From positions 1-55,522 of IMG/VR virus record IMGVR_UViG_3300029258_003280: a DNA stretch of 55,522 nt, one strand, 5' to 3'. The DNA comes from a virus. Each line of letters starts with the position of its first letter. The first letter of the stretch is position 1. Under the pieces are notes generated by a model that did no database searches, was not told where the DNA came from, and saw only the letters and a program-made list of their open reading frames with translations. Position numbers and translations under genes: made by a program. Positions 25,673-32,810 of the stretch are shown piece after piece.

Positions 25673-25911
25673 TTATCACCTTCATACCACTCTTCTTTTA
25701 CTGTTACTTTTTGCAGGCCGGTAATCCTGTCTATCCCTATATTAAAGTTTCTATTACCGGCGAGACAATCCCCTTCGGGAATACCACCGGCCAGATTTAC
25801 GACATACGGGCGTCCGCATATTTCTATTCTTTCCGCCCCTAATATGTCCTTAAACCTGACAAAGACGGCGTTGGCCCCCTCGATAAACTTCTCAATTTCA
25901 AACTTGGTCAT
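25669..25911 (-). CDS. Small protein whose 5' end is duplicated at 26370
   Basis: It has 80 residues. The start (ATG 25911 after GGAGG) lies inside the 50-bp direct repeat 25896-25945; the second copy, upstream of the next gene, reproduces its ATG and first codons (MTKFE) before diverging. Product is a small beta-rich protein (RIEICGRPYVVNL), function unknown. Confidence 0.55.
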   Translation of the reverse strand: MTKFEIEKFIEGANAVFVRFKDILGAERIEICGRPYVVNLAGGIPEGDCLAGNRNFNIGIDRITGLQKVTVKEEWYEGDK

Positions 25912-25945
25912 AATACCTCCGCAGTACAGTACACTACTAAACCTT
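25896..25945. repeat. 50-bp direct repeat, copy A
   Basis: It is identical to 26370-26419 at 49 of 50 positions (one T/C difference). It holds the ribosome site and first five codons of the gene at 25669-25911 and the first pentamers of the GTNNN array. Together the two copies flank one AT-rich zinc-finger gene. Confidence 0.85.
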
Positions 25946-26354
25946 AAACTATAATATAATTACCCATATATGTTCTTACACGGGTTGCTTTTTTTCGTGT
26001 TTTTGGTAGATGTAATTCATCTAATATTTTTTGGATAAGAGACCTCCGAGTAATATATTTGTCACAACATTTTTTACATAATTTTTTCAGAACACGAACA
26101 TGCCGAGAATTTTCAAGAAACCGGGTTTTTGCGCCGCACCATTTACATTTTACTACTCCTGTATAGTAAACAGGTGGTGAACATTCAATATACCCATCTC
26201 CTTCTCTATCTCCAAAAATTTTATTTCTTTCAAAGCCTAATATAAATGCACAATTTACACATAAAGGCTCATTGTTGTCATCGTATGCTGTCTCATCGCT
26301 ATTTATATATGTTCCGCAGTTATGGCAAATTTTATCCCAAGTTTCTTCCCTCAT
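25944..26354 (-). CDS. AT-rich zinc-finger protein lying between direct repeats (candidate insertion)
   Basis: It has 136 residues from the ATG at 26354 (a TTG upstream at 26375 is possible). Four CxxC pairs are visible: CHNCG, CVNCA, CKWCG and CKKCC, followed by a Lys-rich C-terminus. This recalls HNH-like or other zinc nucleases, but I cannot see an HNH triad. The gene is markedly more AT-rich than its neighbours, and the 50-bp repeats on both sides suggest it was inserted. Confidence 0.55.
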   Translation of the reverse strand: MREETWDKICHNCGTYINSDETAYDDNNEPLCVNCAFILGFERNKIFGDREGDGYIECSPPVYYTGVVKCKWCGAKTRFLENSRHVRVLKKLCKKCCDKYITRRSLIQKILDELHLPKTRKKATRVRTYMGNYIIV

Positions 26355-26369
26355 TTTTAAGTTTCCTTG

Positions 26370-26419
26370 TTTCAAACTTGGTCATAATACCCCCGCAGTA
26401 CAGTACACTACTAAACCTT
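26370..26419. repeat. 50-bp direct repeat, copy B
   Basis: This is the second copy of 25896-25945. On the - strand it opens a 17-codon frame (MTKFETRKLK...) that overlaps the start of the zinc-finger gene. It joins directly to the long GTNNN array. Confidence 0.85.
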
Positions 26420-26830
26420 GCCTTGACCTCACAGTGCGACACTAAACACTACCCTTACTTTACAACACCGCGCCTTACCTTACCCTTACGACACCTTACC
26501 AGACTAAACAGGACAGTCACAGTACTTTACAACACAGCACTAAACATTACCCTTACAAAACGCCACAAGACTAAACTTTACCATCACAGCACTATACGCC
26601 ACCATACACTACAACACGGTACCGTCACATTACCGGGCAAGACAACACAACACCGTCACAGTAAAAGACGCTACGCCACAACACATTATCCTACTAAACA
26701 TGACCTCAGCCATACAACATTCCACTTGACCAATACGGAACCAGACTTCACTTGACTTTACCTCTACATCGCTCTACGCTACTTTACCGGCACGGTACAG
26801 TACGCTATGTGACAAAACGGAACCGCCACC
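26397..26830 (-). repeat. GTNNN pentamer array (about 80 units)
   Basis: Over 434 bp nearly every fifth position on the + strand is AC: units such as agtac, taaac, cttac, aacac, gacac, gccac. A minority of units are 6 bp. Read on the transcribed (-) strand it is GTNNN. TAAAC recurs at least seven times. No gene fits. The spacing, two units per helical turn, suggests a protein-binding array or phased DNA. I know of no named element of this form. Confidence 0.85.
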
Positions 26831-26831
26831 T

Positions 26832-26870
26832 AATTGTCAAAGAGCTTGTAACGGGGCGATGGCCGCCCCG
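26832..26870 (-). promoter_or_regulatory. Hairpin plus boxA-like sequence before the array
   Basis: On the - strand, a 7-bp stem CGGGGCG/CGCCCCG (26852-26870) is followed by GCTCTTTGACAATT (26832-26845), which matches the rrn boxA sequence (TGCTCTTTAACA) closely. In rrn leaders the boxB hairpin also precedes boxA. An antitermination or processing role is inferred. Confidence 0.55.
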
Positions 26871-26889
26871 CTACAGGTCGTCATGAGCG

Positions 26890-27543
26890 CTATTCTACAA
26901 AGACATACTTGAAGCGGCCGTAATCCGCGTTTCTCCATTGGCCTATGCCTTTGAATTCGCCGTAATCGAGCCATTCCTCGATGCAGTCGAGCAAGTCCGG
27001 CGCGAGCGTGACAACTTCTATCCGGCACGTAGTCCCGGCCGGTATCATCTCGCTCCGGGCGATAGAAATCCGCTCTCCCTGCGGAGTCTGGGCCCTGAGC
27101 GGCCGCTCTAACATGGTCGGCTTGGTGCCCTCGGGGAGAGTGAGAATAATCTTCCGGGGATAGACGAAGACATGCCGGTTAATGCGCTTGCTGAAATTTT
27201 TCTTGACCTTCTCGGAGGCCGTCCCTTTTATCGGATAAAGCGCCTGACAGGCCGCCTTGAAGAAGCCCTTGAACATGTAGTTATAGATGAATATCTTGCC
27301 GTCGTCATCCCGAAGAAAGAATGTGCTCCTCTTGTCGGCCTCATCCTGAAAGTCCTTGAGCGTCTCCTTGAGCGTTTTTAAATGCTCAACCTCGACCTCG
27401 GCCGGGATTTCTTCCCCCTTCTTTCTGGCCGCCTCGATAATATGCTTGATAAGTATGTCCACATCGCCCGGATTCGTCCCCAAAACCGGCTCGATAAAAG
27501 TCACATCCGCCACCAACTTAGTCAAAAGCCCTTTCAATGCCAT
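26890..27543 (-). CDS. Conserved phage-type protein with RAMP-like glycine loop
   Basis: It has 217 residues. The second half has SEMIPAGTTCRIEVVTL, then WLDYGEFKGIGQWRNADYGRFKYV at the end. The GxGxxRNxxYGR loop after an RRM-like strand recalls the glycine-rich loop of Cas RAMP proteins. I judge this a possible relationship, not an identification. It may bind RNA. It lies directly upstream of the boxA/pentamer leader region. Confidence 0.55.
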   Translation of the reverse strand: MALKGLLTKLVADVTFIEPVLGTNPGDVDILIKHIIEAARKKGEEIPAEVEVEHLKTLKETLKDFQDEADKRSTFFLRDDDGKIFIYNYMFKGFFKAACQALYPIKGTASEKVKKNFSKRINRHVFVYPRKIILTLPEGTKPTMLERPLRAQTPQGERISIARSEMIPAGTTCRIEVVTLAPDLLDCIEEWLDYGEFKGIGQWRNADYGRFKYVFVE

Positions 27544-27567
27544 AATTGGCTCCTTTCATAAATAGGG

Positions 27568-27861
27568 CTACTGTTTAATCTCCGGAACACCCCGGAGTTT
27601 TCTTGTCTGGTTTATCCATTTTTTTACGAGCTCCACGTTTGTCGTTGCTATCATTCTTAATTGAAGACAGCAGAGAAATATCCTCTTGACGAGAGCCCAT
27701 CTGGCGAAGTAGTCCAGCATTATCTTGCCTTTAATGCTCAACCTGTATGGATGGACGTCATCGCTCTCATCCCGGATAGAAGCGTAAGGAAACTCGGCTT
27801 CGAGCTCCTTCTTGACCTTTTCGTAGTCTTCGGAATTTTCCAGATAAATCAACTCTATCAT
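27568..27861 (-). CDS. Small unknown protein
   Basis: It has 97 residues. The ATG at 27861 overlaps the upstream stop (ATGA). A mixed alpha/beta N-terminus is followed by helices containing CCLQLRMIATT. No family is recognised. Confidence 0.5.
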   Translation of the reverse strand: MIELIYLENSEDYEKVKKELEAEFPYASIRDESDDVHPYRLSIKGKIMLDYFARWALVKRIFLCCLQLRMIATTNVELVKKWINQTRKLRGVPEIKQ

Positions 27862-28091
27862 TTGTTCCACCAAAAGTTTTCTACATTGCCGTTGTTGTGC
27901 CAGTTGTTTCTCGATACCGGGCCCGGGGTCTCTTTATGTGTCTCTCCCCGGACGATGGCGGAGATGGTCGTGGTGCTAACGCCGAATTTTTCCGCAAGCT
28001 CTTTCATTTTGTATTTTTTCGTGGCATATAGCTGGCGAATCTCTATTACATCCCCGCGATAAAGCTTGTCTCTTATGCCGGTTTTGTTCAT
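27858..28091 (-). CDS. Small helix-turn-helix protein
   Basis: It has 77 residues. YKMKELAEKFGVSTTTISAIVR (about 28-49) is a clear resolvase/XRE-type helix-turn-helix. The C-terminus is short and Asn/Trp-rich. It starts inside the 3' part of the upstream frame. It may be a regulator or a remnant of a homing-endonuclease DNA-binding domain. Confidence 0.6.
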   Translation of the reverse strand: MNKTGIRDKLYRGDVIEIRQLYATKKYKMKELAEKFGVSTTTISAIVRGETHKETPGPVSRNNWHNNGNVENFWWNK

Positions 28092-28353
28092 GATTTACAC
28101 TCGCATCCCCGCCCGTCCTGTATATCTTCTTTCGCGTGTCATCGGCTAAGGTGTCCGGATGCCATCCGAGCTCGAAGTTTTTTCTGTACCGGGCGCTAAG
28201 GGCCTTCCACTTGAGATAGTCATTTTTCTTGTTGTACAAGCCCTCTTGCAATAGGGCATAGAAAACCCACCGCAGAGAGACCTTGTATGGCACTTCGTTG
28301 ACGAGCTCAAGGGCCCGGGCGAGTATTTGTCCTGTTTTTCTGTTAGGAGCCAT
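27976..28353 (-). CDS. Conserved small phage domain protein, possibly with scrambled C-terminus
   Basis: It has 125 residues. VSLRWVFYALLQEGLYN and KALSARYRKNFELGWHPDTLADDTRK match a domain I know from phage and plasmid proteins (Rxx(V/L)FYxL ... aR ... DxTR). The last 39 codons share DNA with the helix-turn-helix gene and look non-native (many Arg, Cys, Asn), so a frameshift may have cut the original protein here. Confidence 0.55.
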   Translation of the reverse strand: MAPNRKTGQILARALELVNEVPYKVSLRWVFYALLQEGLYNKKNDYLKWKALSARYRKNFELGWHPDTLADDTRKKIYRTGGDASVNHEQNRHKRQALSRGCNRDSPAICHEKIQNERACGKIRR

Positions 28354-28594
28354 CGCGCTTCCTGTTGATATAATGGCCAACGCATAAACCCGTAAAAAAT
28401 GCAAACAGGTTATTAAGAGACGCCCATCCAAGTCCTGCTACGGCAGTGAAGATAAATGTCACCAGCATTATAGCGCCTAACAAGAATAGTCCCATTTCGC
28501 TTGAACTCCGGTTAGCCTCATCCTTGGCTGTGTAGCCCACAAGAAGACCTGCCAGATAAGCGGACACAAGATTAGCAACTACGATACCTGTCAT
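28343..28594 (-). CDS. Small membrane protein
   Basis: It has 83 residues with two or three spans (about 3-22, 34-56, 60-76). It has a good AGGAG site. It overlaps the next gene by 11 bp. Function is unknown; superinfection exclusion or envelope modification are possibilities only. Confidence 0.55.
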   Translation of the reverse strand: MTGIVVANLVSAYLAGLLVGYTAKDEANRSSSEMGLFLLGAIMLVTFIFTAVAGLGWASLNNLFAFFTGLCVGHYINRKRDGS

Positions 28595-28608
28595 AATAAT
28601 CTCCTAAA

Positions 28609-28662
28609 GGGACGGGCCACTAACGGGTTCAGCGTGTAGTGGGTGGATATCATGCCCGTCCC
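28609..28662 (-). terminator. Long hairpin between the LexA-like and membrane genes
   Basis: GGGACGGGC (28609-28617) pairs with GCCCGTCCC (28654-28662), with an inner CCACTA/TAGTGG pairing. It covers the stop of the regulator gene at 28650 and lies 15 nt before the next ATG. There is no U-tract, so attenuation or RNA protection is more likely than clean termination. Confidence 0.5.
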
Positions 28663-28961
28663 TTCTTCTTTATAACTACTTCGTAAAATTCCGTATTGAG
28701 TCTTATCCCCCGGCTCTGCTCTTTGTCCTTTATTATGTATTTCTTTTCGGCAAGCTGGTTGACGACTTGGGCGGCCCGGGTATGCTGCCACTTCATATGC
28801 GATGCTATCTCCCGGAGCGTAGGGGGCCTATGTATTTTGGCAATACACTTGACTATAATGTTGAACACATCGCGCTCGGTAGGCAATAGATTCGCGAGCT
28901 TGCGGCGCTGGGCCGCCTTGAGCTTCCTGATATGCTTTTTTATGCCTCTACTTTTTTTCAA
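28650..28961 (-). CDS. LexA-type winged-helix regulator
   Basis: It has 103 residues. LPTERDVFNIIVKCI, PPTLREIASHMKW and HTRAAQVVNQLAEKKYI match the LexA-like winged helix (helix 2, recognition helix, wing), ending RGIRLNTEFYEVV. There is no peptidase domain. It is likely a repressor of viral genes. It follows a Lys-rich N-terminal arm. Confidence 0.65.
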   Translation of the reverse strand: MKKSRGIKKHIRKLKAAQRRKLANLLPTERDVFNIIVKCIAKIHRPPTLREIASHMKWQHTRAAQVVNQLAEKKYIIKDKEQSRGIRLNTEFYEVVIKKKGRA

Positions 28962-29298
28962 ATTCTTCTCCTATAGGATACAGGTTGTTGAGTTGTTCGG
29001 CGAAGACATATTTCTTGCGGTTGTATGTTAAGTCCCATTTCCTGCCGTGGCTTGCCCACGTATCGGCGAGCTCTTCATCGGTGACCGCCCTCCAAACGCC
29101 GAGCTTGACTTCTATTGCAATGCAATTAATTCTTTCCAGTCCCCTGCCGTCTTCTTCAAACCATCTTGAGGTATCTACGAATGCATCCATGTAGTCATAG
29201 TCATCCCGCTCTATCGTATCGAGGCGATATTCAATCTCTCGCCTGACTTCCGGGATGACCATTTCCTTAATTACTTCTATCGCTTCCCGCCTTGTCAT
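28948..29298 (-). CDS. Unknown protein
   Basis: It has 116 residues. The start at 29298 follows AAGGAAAG. It is helical and acidic, with RWFEEDGRGLERINC and LADTWASHGRKWDLTYN. It is the first gene after a structured 5' leader that has its own promoter. No family is recognised. Confidence 0.5.
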   Translation of the reverse strand: MTRREAIEVIKEMVIPEVRREIEYRLDTIERDDYDYMDAFVDTSRWFEEDGRGLERINCIAIEVKLGVWRAVTDEELADTWASHGRKWDLTYNRKKYVFAEQLNNLYPIGEEFEKK

Positions 29299-29461
29299 GT
29301 CTTTCCTTCGCAGTAAAGGGGATGGCTCTGGATAACGTGATACAGCCTGAATGTGGTTTTGGTGCGTACAGTTACCATCCCCTTCCATATTTTCAACGCT
29401 TATTAGGGGGAGCCGTTGTGTTCCCTTTCGGCTCCCCCAAGGAGCACGACGGTACTATTCC
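29299..29461 (-). promoter_or_regulatory. Structured 5' leader with two stem-loops
   Basis: On the - strand a 9-bp stem GGGGGAGCC/GGCTCCCCC (29406-29438) is followed by a 10-bp stem AAGGGGATGG/CCATCCCCTT (29316-29384) that closes about 49 nt and ends 17 nt before the ATG at 29298. A promoter lies just upstream (29462-29490). The leader resembles an attenuator or a riboswitch-like element. Confidence 0.5.
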
Positions 29462-29490
29462 AGTTTAACTCCCCTCTATACACTTGTCCA
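29462..29490 (-). promoter_or_regulatory. Sigma70-like promoter
   Basis: TGGACA (29485-29490 on the - strand) and TAAACT (29462-29467) are 17 bp apart. It is placed in the only non-coding stretch (29299-29558) of this part of the arm, upstream of the two-hairpin leader. Confidence 0.45.
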
Positions 29491-29558
29491 GAACTTTTTT
29501 ACAAAAATGCGCCCATTTCTTTGCCGAAACACTATCAATGGCATCTCTGCCTGTTTTA

Positions 29559-30263
29559 TCAAACTATATCTCTTGCCTTAACTCCAATCATACTTACTCT
29601 AACAAAAACCCTGCCCAAGTCTTCTTTGTCGTATTGCGGAGAAACCTCCCATGATAATTTTGCCCTAACCGCTTGAGCCCAATGAATATGTAAGGGGGAA
29701 AGTTTACCCTTTATAAACACACACATACCATAAAAATAATCTCCGGGCTCGGGATTAAATATGGTCTTTTCGAGGACTTCCGGTTTTTCTATTTTTTCGG
29801 AAATGCTTAGCTGGGTGAAATCTTCCGAGCCCAGATTGGGTGTTGAAAATGTATATTTGTAAATCTTCGGCGCATCGGCCGGGATAAGGGCGTTTACCAC
29901 GGAGTTCACCGGCACTTCGAGATATATCTTGTCGCCTATAATAAATTGGAAAAATGCACCTTCGATAAGCTCCTTTGCCTGCAATCGAGTAAAAATGTTC
30001 CCGTCAAGTAAAAGCAGGTTAATCATTAGCCCTACCAGATAAAATGAATTAGGCTCTTCAATCCCGTTTGGCGGCCAGTTGGAATATAAACGGCCCTTGC
30101 CTTGTGGGATGAAAAGATTCATTTCTGACACTCCGGTCTCGGGCAGCTCGACCGTATCATAATATGTATATCTTACCAATTCCTGACACGTTATACCGAC
30201 CATGTGCGAGTGGGATGGTGCTTCTGGTAATTGGTCTTTTTTGTTATGTTTATCTTGGTGCAT
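29559..30263 (-). CDS. Third capsid-like beta-rich protein, on the opposite strand
   Basis: It has 234 residues. It shares the spaced pattern of the two late paralogues (208, 918): FFQFIIGDKIYLEVPVNS (compare FRIGSKDYLVDPAK) and KLSPLHIHWAQAVRAKLSWE (compare KIKPIHIPAQQSFFIQLVWP), with a final hydrophobic strand FVRVSMIGVKA. This is a distant paralogue placed within the early arm. A copy expressed at another time (minor capsid, vertex or decoy) is possible. It has an N-terminal disordered His/Lys-rich tail. Confidence 0.55.
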   Translation of the reverse strand: MHQDKHNKKDQLPEAPSHSHMVGITCQELVRYTYYDTVELPETGVSEMNLFIPQGKGRLYSNWPPNGIEEPNSFYLVGLMINLLLLDGNIFTRLQAKELIEGAFFQFIIGDKIYLEVPVNSVVNALIPADAPKIYKYTFSTPNLGSEDFTQLSISEKIEKPEVLEKTIFNPEPGDYFYGMCVFIKGKLSPLHIHWAQAVRAKLSWEVSPQYDKEDLGRVFVRVSMIGVKARDIV

Positions 30264-30276
30264 TATTTACCCTTTC

Positions 30277-30543
30277 CTACCAAATTCCAAGCATTATCAG
30301 GGTTAGTATTGCGAGAGCAACCCCGAAGAAATAATAGACGGTAAATTCTACCGCCTTGAGCTTTCTGGCCCGGGCCTTTTTCCGCTTAACTTTTTCCAAT
30401 GCCTCCTTCCAAAACGGTGTTATTTCATTATCCAATTTAAGTTTATCGATGTCTATCTCGCTCAAAACGTTAATAAAAAGATACTCGAAGAATGCCATAC
30501 CCAACTTACCCATAGCTTTTTGTTTCGGCGTCATTTGTGCCAT
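30277..30543 (-). CDS. Small tail-anchored membrane protein
   Basis: It has 88 residues. Charged helices are followed by one membrane span near the C-terminus (about 66-88, FTVYYFFGVALAILTLIML). Function is unknown. Confidence 0.5.
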   Translation of the reverse strand: MAQMTPKQKAMGKLGMAFFEYLFINVLSEIDIDKLKLDNEITPFWKEALEKVKRKKARARKLKAVEFTVYYFFGVALAILTLIMLGIW

Positions 30544-30785
30544 ATCCTGTTTTCCTCCATGATTTTATTTACCTTGCTTTCCAGCGCAAGCAGGCGCGTC
30601 TCTATGTTGGCTACCCGGGAAAGAAGGCTGTTAAAATTTTCCCTGAGCGTTTCGACCGTCGTAAAACTATGGATGGATTCGGGCACCATAAGATTTATTA
30701 CACTCTTACGGGTAACCTTAGATAGCTGCTCGCTGGCGGCCTCTGAGTCCTCGCGCTGGCGCTTTAATTTCTCGCTTTCGTTCAT
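30531..30785 (-). CDS. Small coiled-coil protein
   Basis: It has 84 residues. The ATG at 30785 overlaps the upstream stop. The C-terminal half (VETLRENFNSLLSRVANIETRL) has heptad spacing. Function is unknown. Confidence 0.5.
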   Translation of the reverse strand: MNESEKLKRQREDSEAASEQLSKVTRKSVINLMVPESIHSFTTVETLRENFNSLLSRVANIETRLLALESKVNKIMEENRIWHK

Positions 30786-31021
30786 TTTCTTTCCCTCTTG
30801 AGCCTGTTGATAAAGCCGAGTACATCCTGCAAACATGAGTTATTCCAAACCGTATCGCTAAGAGGAAAAAAGCAATACTGCCTCCAGGGGGCGTACCATT
30901 TTATCTCGGCAAGCGGATAATCCCCCTTCTTGTTCATTACGACAAAGAGCGATGTCTTGCCGCTGCTCGATACGGCCGCTTCATCTATGTAGATGTGCTT
31001 GAATCTGGCTATGGTTTTCAT
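30782..31021 (-). CDS. Conserved small phage protein
   Basis: It has 79 residues. The centre YPLAEIKWYAPWRQYCFFP matches a small domain widespread in phages, complete at this length. It is coupled to both neighbours by ATGA. The biochemical role is not known to me. Confidence 0.6.
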   Translation of the reverse strand: MKTIARFKHIYIDEAAVSSSGKTSLFVVMNKKGDYPLAEIKWYAPWRQYCFFPLSDTVWNNSCLQDVLGFINRLKRERK

Positions 31022-31179
31022 TTTCTTTCCCTTTCGACCTTATCCGGCCTTATATTCAGAAATATCATGACCGCTCGGATAAACCGTATCTGTTGCTCGG
31101 TGTCCATTGTTCGCAACACTTTTACTATAACGTTAAATAACCACAATTCCTTCTTTATTGTTTCGTCCGTAGTTTTCAT
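31018..31179 (-). CDS. Small helical protein
   Basis: It has 53 residues (MKTTDETIKKELW...), and its stop overlaps the next ATG (ATGA). It is helical, with a leucine/isoleucine-rich centre. Confidence 0.5.
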   Translation of the reverse strand: MKTTDETIKKELWLFNVIVKVLRTMDTEQQIRFIRAVMIFLNIRPDKVERERK

Positions 31180-31188
31180 AGTTTTCCC

Positions 31189-31482
31189 CTATTGGTAAGG
31201 TTCTTCCCTGTAAAACACGTAAACCATCAGGCCTATCACCAGCCCGGCCGCAAAGCCCACAAGGGAGCCCGTCCAACCGTCAATGATAAGGCCCATAAAC
31301 CATCCCGCTATCACGGCGGACAGTACATAAACCCAAGGCGGAGCATCATCGCTGCAATCTTCGAGAGGGCCGCCGCAATGAGGACATCTCAAGTCCCTGA
31401 TAGGTTCGCGGCTATATATCATGTTGCCCCTGCCACAATAGGCCTTGCATTCCCAATTCCAGCAATGATACTTGTGTTTCAT
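31189..31482 (-). CDS. Zinc-ribbon membrane protein
   Basis: It has 97 residues. The start at 31482 overlaps the upstream stop. Cys pairs CWNWECKAYC and CPHCGG near the N-terminus form a probable zinc site; two spans follow (about 49-68 and 73-92). It may be a membrane-tethered nucleic-acid or protein binder. Confidence 0.55.
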   Translation of the reverse strand: MKHKYHCWNWECKAYCGRGNMIYSREPIRDLRCPHCGGPLEDCSDDAPPWVYVLSAVIAGWFMGLIIDGWTGSLVGFAAGLVIGLMVYVFYREEPYQ

Positions 31483-31691
31483 TGCACCTCTCTCCATATC
31501 GCCGGGATGCACCGGGCGCTCAGGATTTTTTTTCCGCCTTTTTCCTCGTAGAGCTTCGCTCGGCGGTTCATTTCGTCTTCCGCTTGCGCGGCCTTGCCGC
31601 TATAGGGCGGACAGTCGGCCTTGCGCTCTCCGGACTTGTCGATGGTAAAACTCACGGCATCCAAATCGACATACCTAAACTTCCACTTCAT
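31479..31691 (-). CDS. Small unknown protein
   Basis: It has 70 residues. The start at 31691 lies inside the 3' end of the RNase H-like gene (17-bp overlap). It has a beta N-terminus (KWKFRYVDLDAVSFTI) and a charged helix. No family is recognised. Confidence 0.45.
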   Translation of the reverse strand: MKWKFRYVDLDAVSFTIDKSGERKADCPPYSGKAAQAEDEMNRRAKLYEEKGGKKILSARCIPAIWREVQ

Positions 31692-32073
31692 CGTTGTCCT
31701 CCGTAAGGCCGAATATGTTCTCGGATGAAAACTTCGTCTTGAATTTCGCGAAGCGGGCAATCTTGGCGACCGCCTTCTGGTGGAGCTTTAACAGGGATTT
31801 TTTCTTGACGGGCCACTTGCCGTTGAAATGTTTTACCATCGCCCGGCTGTTAAGATGGAGCTCGACCGGCACATCGGCGAGGGCAAAATAGCTTAAAGCA
31901 TTTTCGAGCGCGTATATGACGGCGAGGTATTGAGCCTCCATTTTCGACCGGGCCGGTTCCACCCTTGCGCGGCCCGAGGACATTACTTTGCCATCGGCGT
32001 CATAAAAAACCGTTGCTATCAGGGCCTCTCCATTATCGACCTTGCCATCGCAGTATATCTTAATCGGTTCCAT
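31675..32073 (-). CDS. RNase H-like protein with altered active site
   Basis: It has 132 residues. The pattern IYCDGKVDNG (first Asp), KMEAQYLAVIYAL (Glu) and VELHLNSRAMVKHF follows RNase HI, but the third catalytic Asp (normally DS) is Asn and the C-terminal N..AD motif is missing. The fold is probable; nuclease activity is doubtful. It may still bind RNA/DNA hybrids. It overlaps the thyX gene by 14 bp. Confidence 0.65.
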   Translation of the reverse strand: MEPIKIYCDGKVDNGEALIATVFYDADGKVMSSGRARVEPARSKMEAQYLAVIYALENALSYFALADVPVELHLNSRAMVKHFNGKWPVKKKSLLKLHQKAVAKIARFAKFKTKFSSENIFGLTEDNDEVEV

Positions 32074-32809
32074 CCTCTTCCTCCAAATCGCCGAAGACGG
32101 CTGGCATAAGAGTTATAAACTTGGCCATTATTGCTCTCATTATCTTGCGGATTTCCCATTGGGCCCTCTTGTTGAGCGCCCGGTGCTTGAAGACATGACG
32201 CCATTGCCGAAGATTGAATGTCGCGACCACTTCCGTCTTCGTGGCATTAGGGAGCATAAACCGGGCGTCTTCCGGGCTGTGTCCCTTCTGTAGCATGTGG
32301 AGATAGCTCTTGTAGGCATCGTTTATCCTGTCGAGCCACCATGAACTAACTCTCCACCCGTCTTGATAATACCAGTCATAAATTGCGATGTCTTTGTCTG
32401 GCTCAATCCTGTAGAGCTCGCTATTATCCGAGCGCTTGTATGTCCCGGAAGGAAGGTCATGGTTGTGTTTTCCCATTCGCGGCGGACAGATAACTTGCAG
32501 GCCCAACTTGCCGTAGTCGCAATATCGCTGGCTCTCCTGAGAATAGGCGGCGATGCGATGCCTTACAAGCTGGTGAGAGCATGCGCGGCTGCAATATATC
32601 TTGACGGTTATGACGCAATGTTCAATAACGCTTTCGTGGCCGCGCTTGATTATGCCCCTGACAAAATCCCGGGCGCTGCCATCGGTGATTTTGTTTTCGC
32701 TCTTGTAACATGTACGTCCCGCCTGCTCGATAACATCCAGCATACCGGGAAACCAATCGACCGGCGTAAGCAGCATATACCCCGGTTCCACGACCGTAAT
32801 CTTGTCCAT
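32060..32809 (-). CDS. thyX: Flavin-dependent thymidylate synthase
   Basis: It has 249 residues. The ThyX signature RHRxxxxxxxS is present as RHRIAAYSQESQRY, with an upstream GHESVIEH and C-terminal LNKRAQWEIR. ThyX makes dTMP from dUMP with FAD, NADPH and methylene-tetrahydrofolate, supplying thymidine for viral replication. The start at 32809 follows GGGAGATAGT. Length fits the family. Confidence 0.9.
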   Translation of the reverse strand: MDKITVVEPGYMLLTPVDWFPGMLDVIEQAGRTCYKSENKITDGSARDFVRGIIKRGHESVIEHCVITVKIYCSRACSHQLVRHRIAAYSQESQRYCDYGKLGLQVICPPRMGKHNHDLPSGTYKRSDNSELYRIEPDKDIAIYDWYYQDGWRVSSWWLDRINDAYKSYLHMLQKGHSPEDARFMLPNATKTEVVATFNLRQWRHVFKHRALNKRAQWEIRKIMRAIMAKFITLMPAVFGDLEEEDGTD

Positions 32810-32810
32810 A

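Noticed and set aside
26397-26830. CRISPR array
   Set aside because: The units are 5-6 bp, with no constant repeat and no spacers of normal length.
28591-28791. Open frame on the - strand (66 codons)
   Set aside because: It overlaps the LexA-like gene in another frame and the rest is only the long hairpin between two genes. There is no ribosome site or family pattern.
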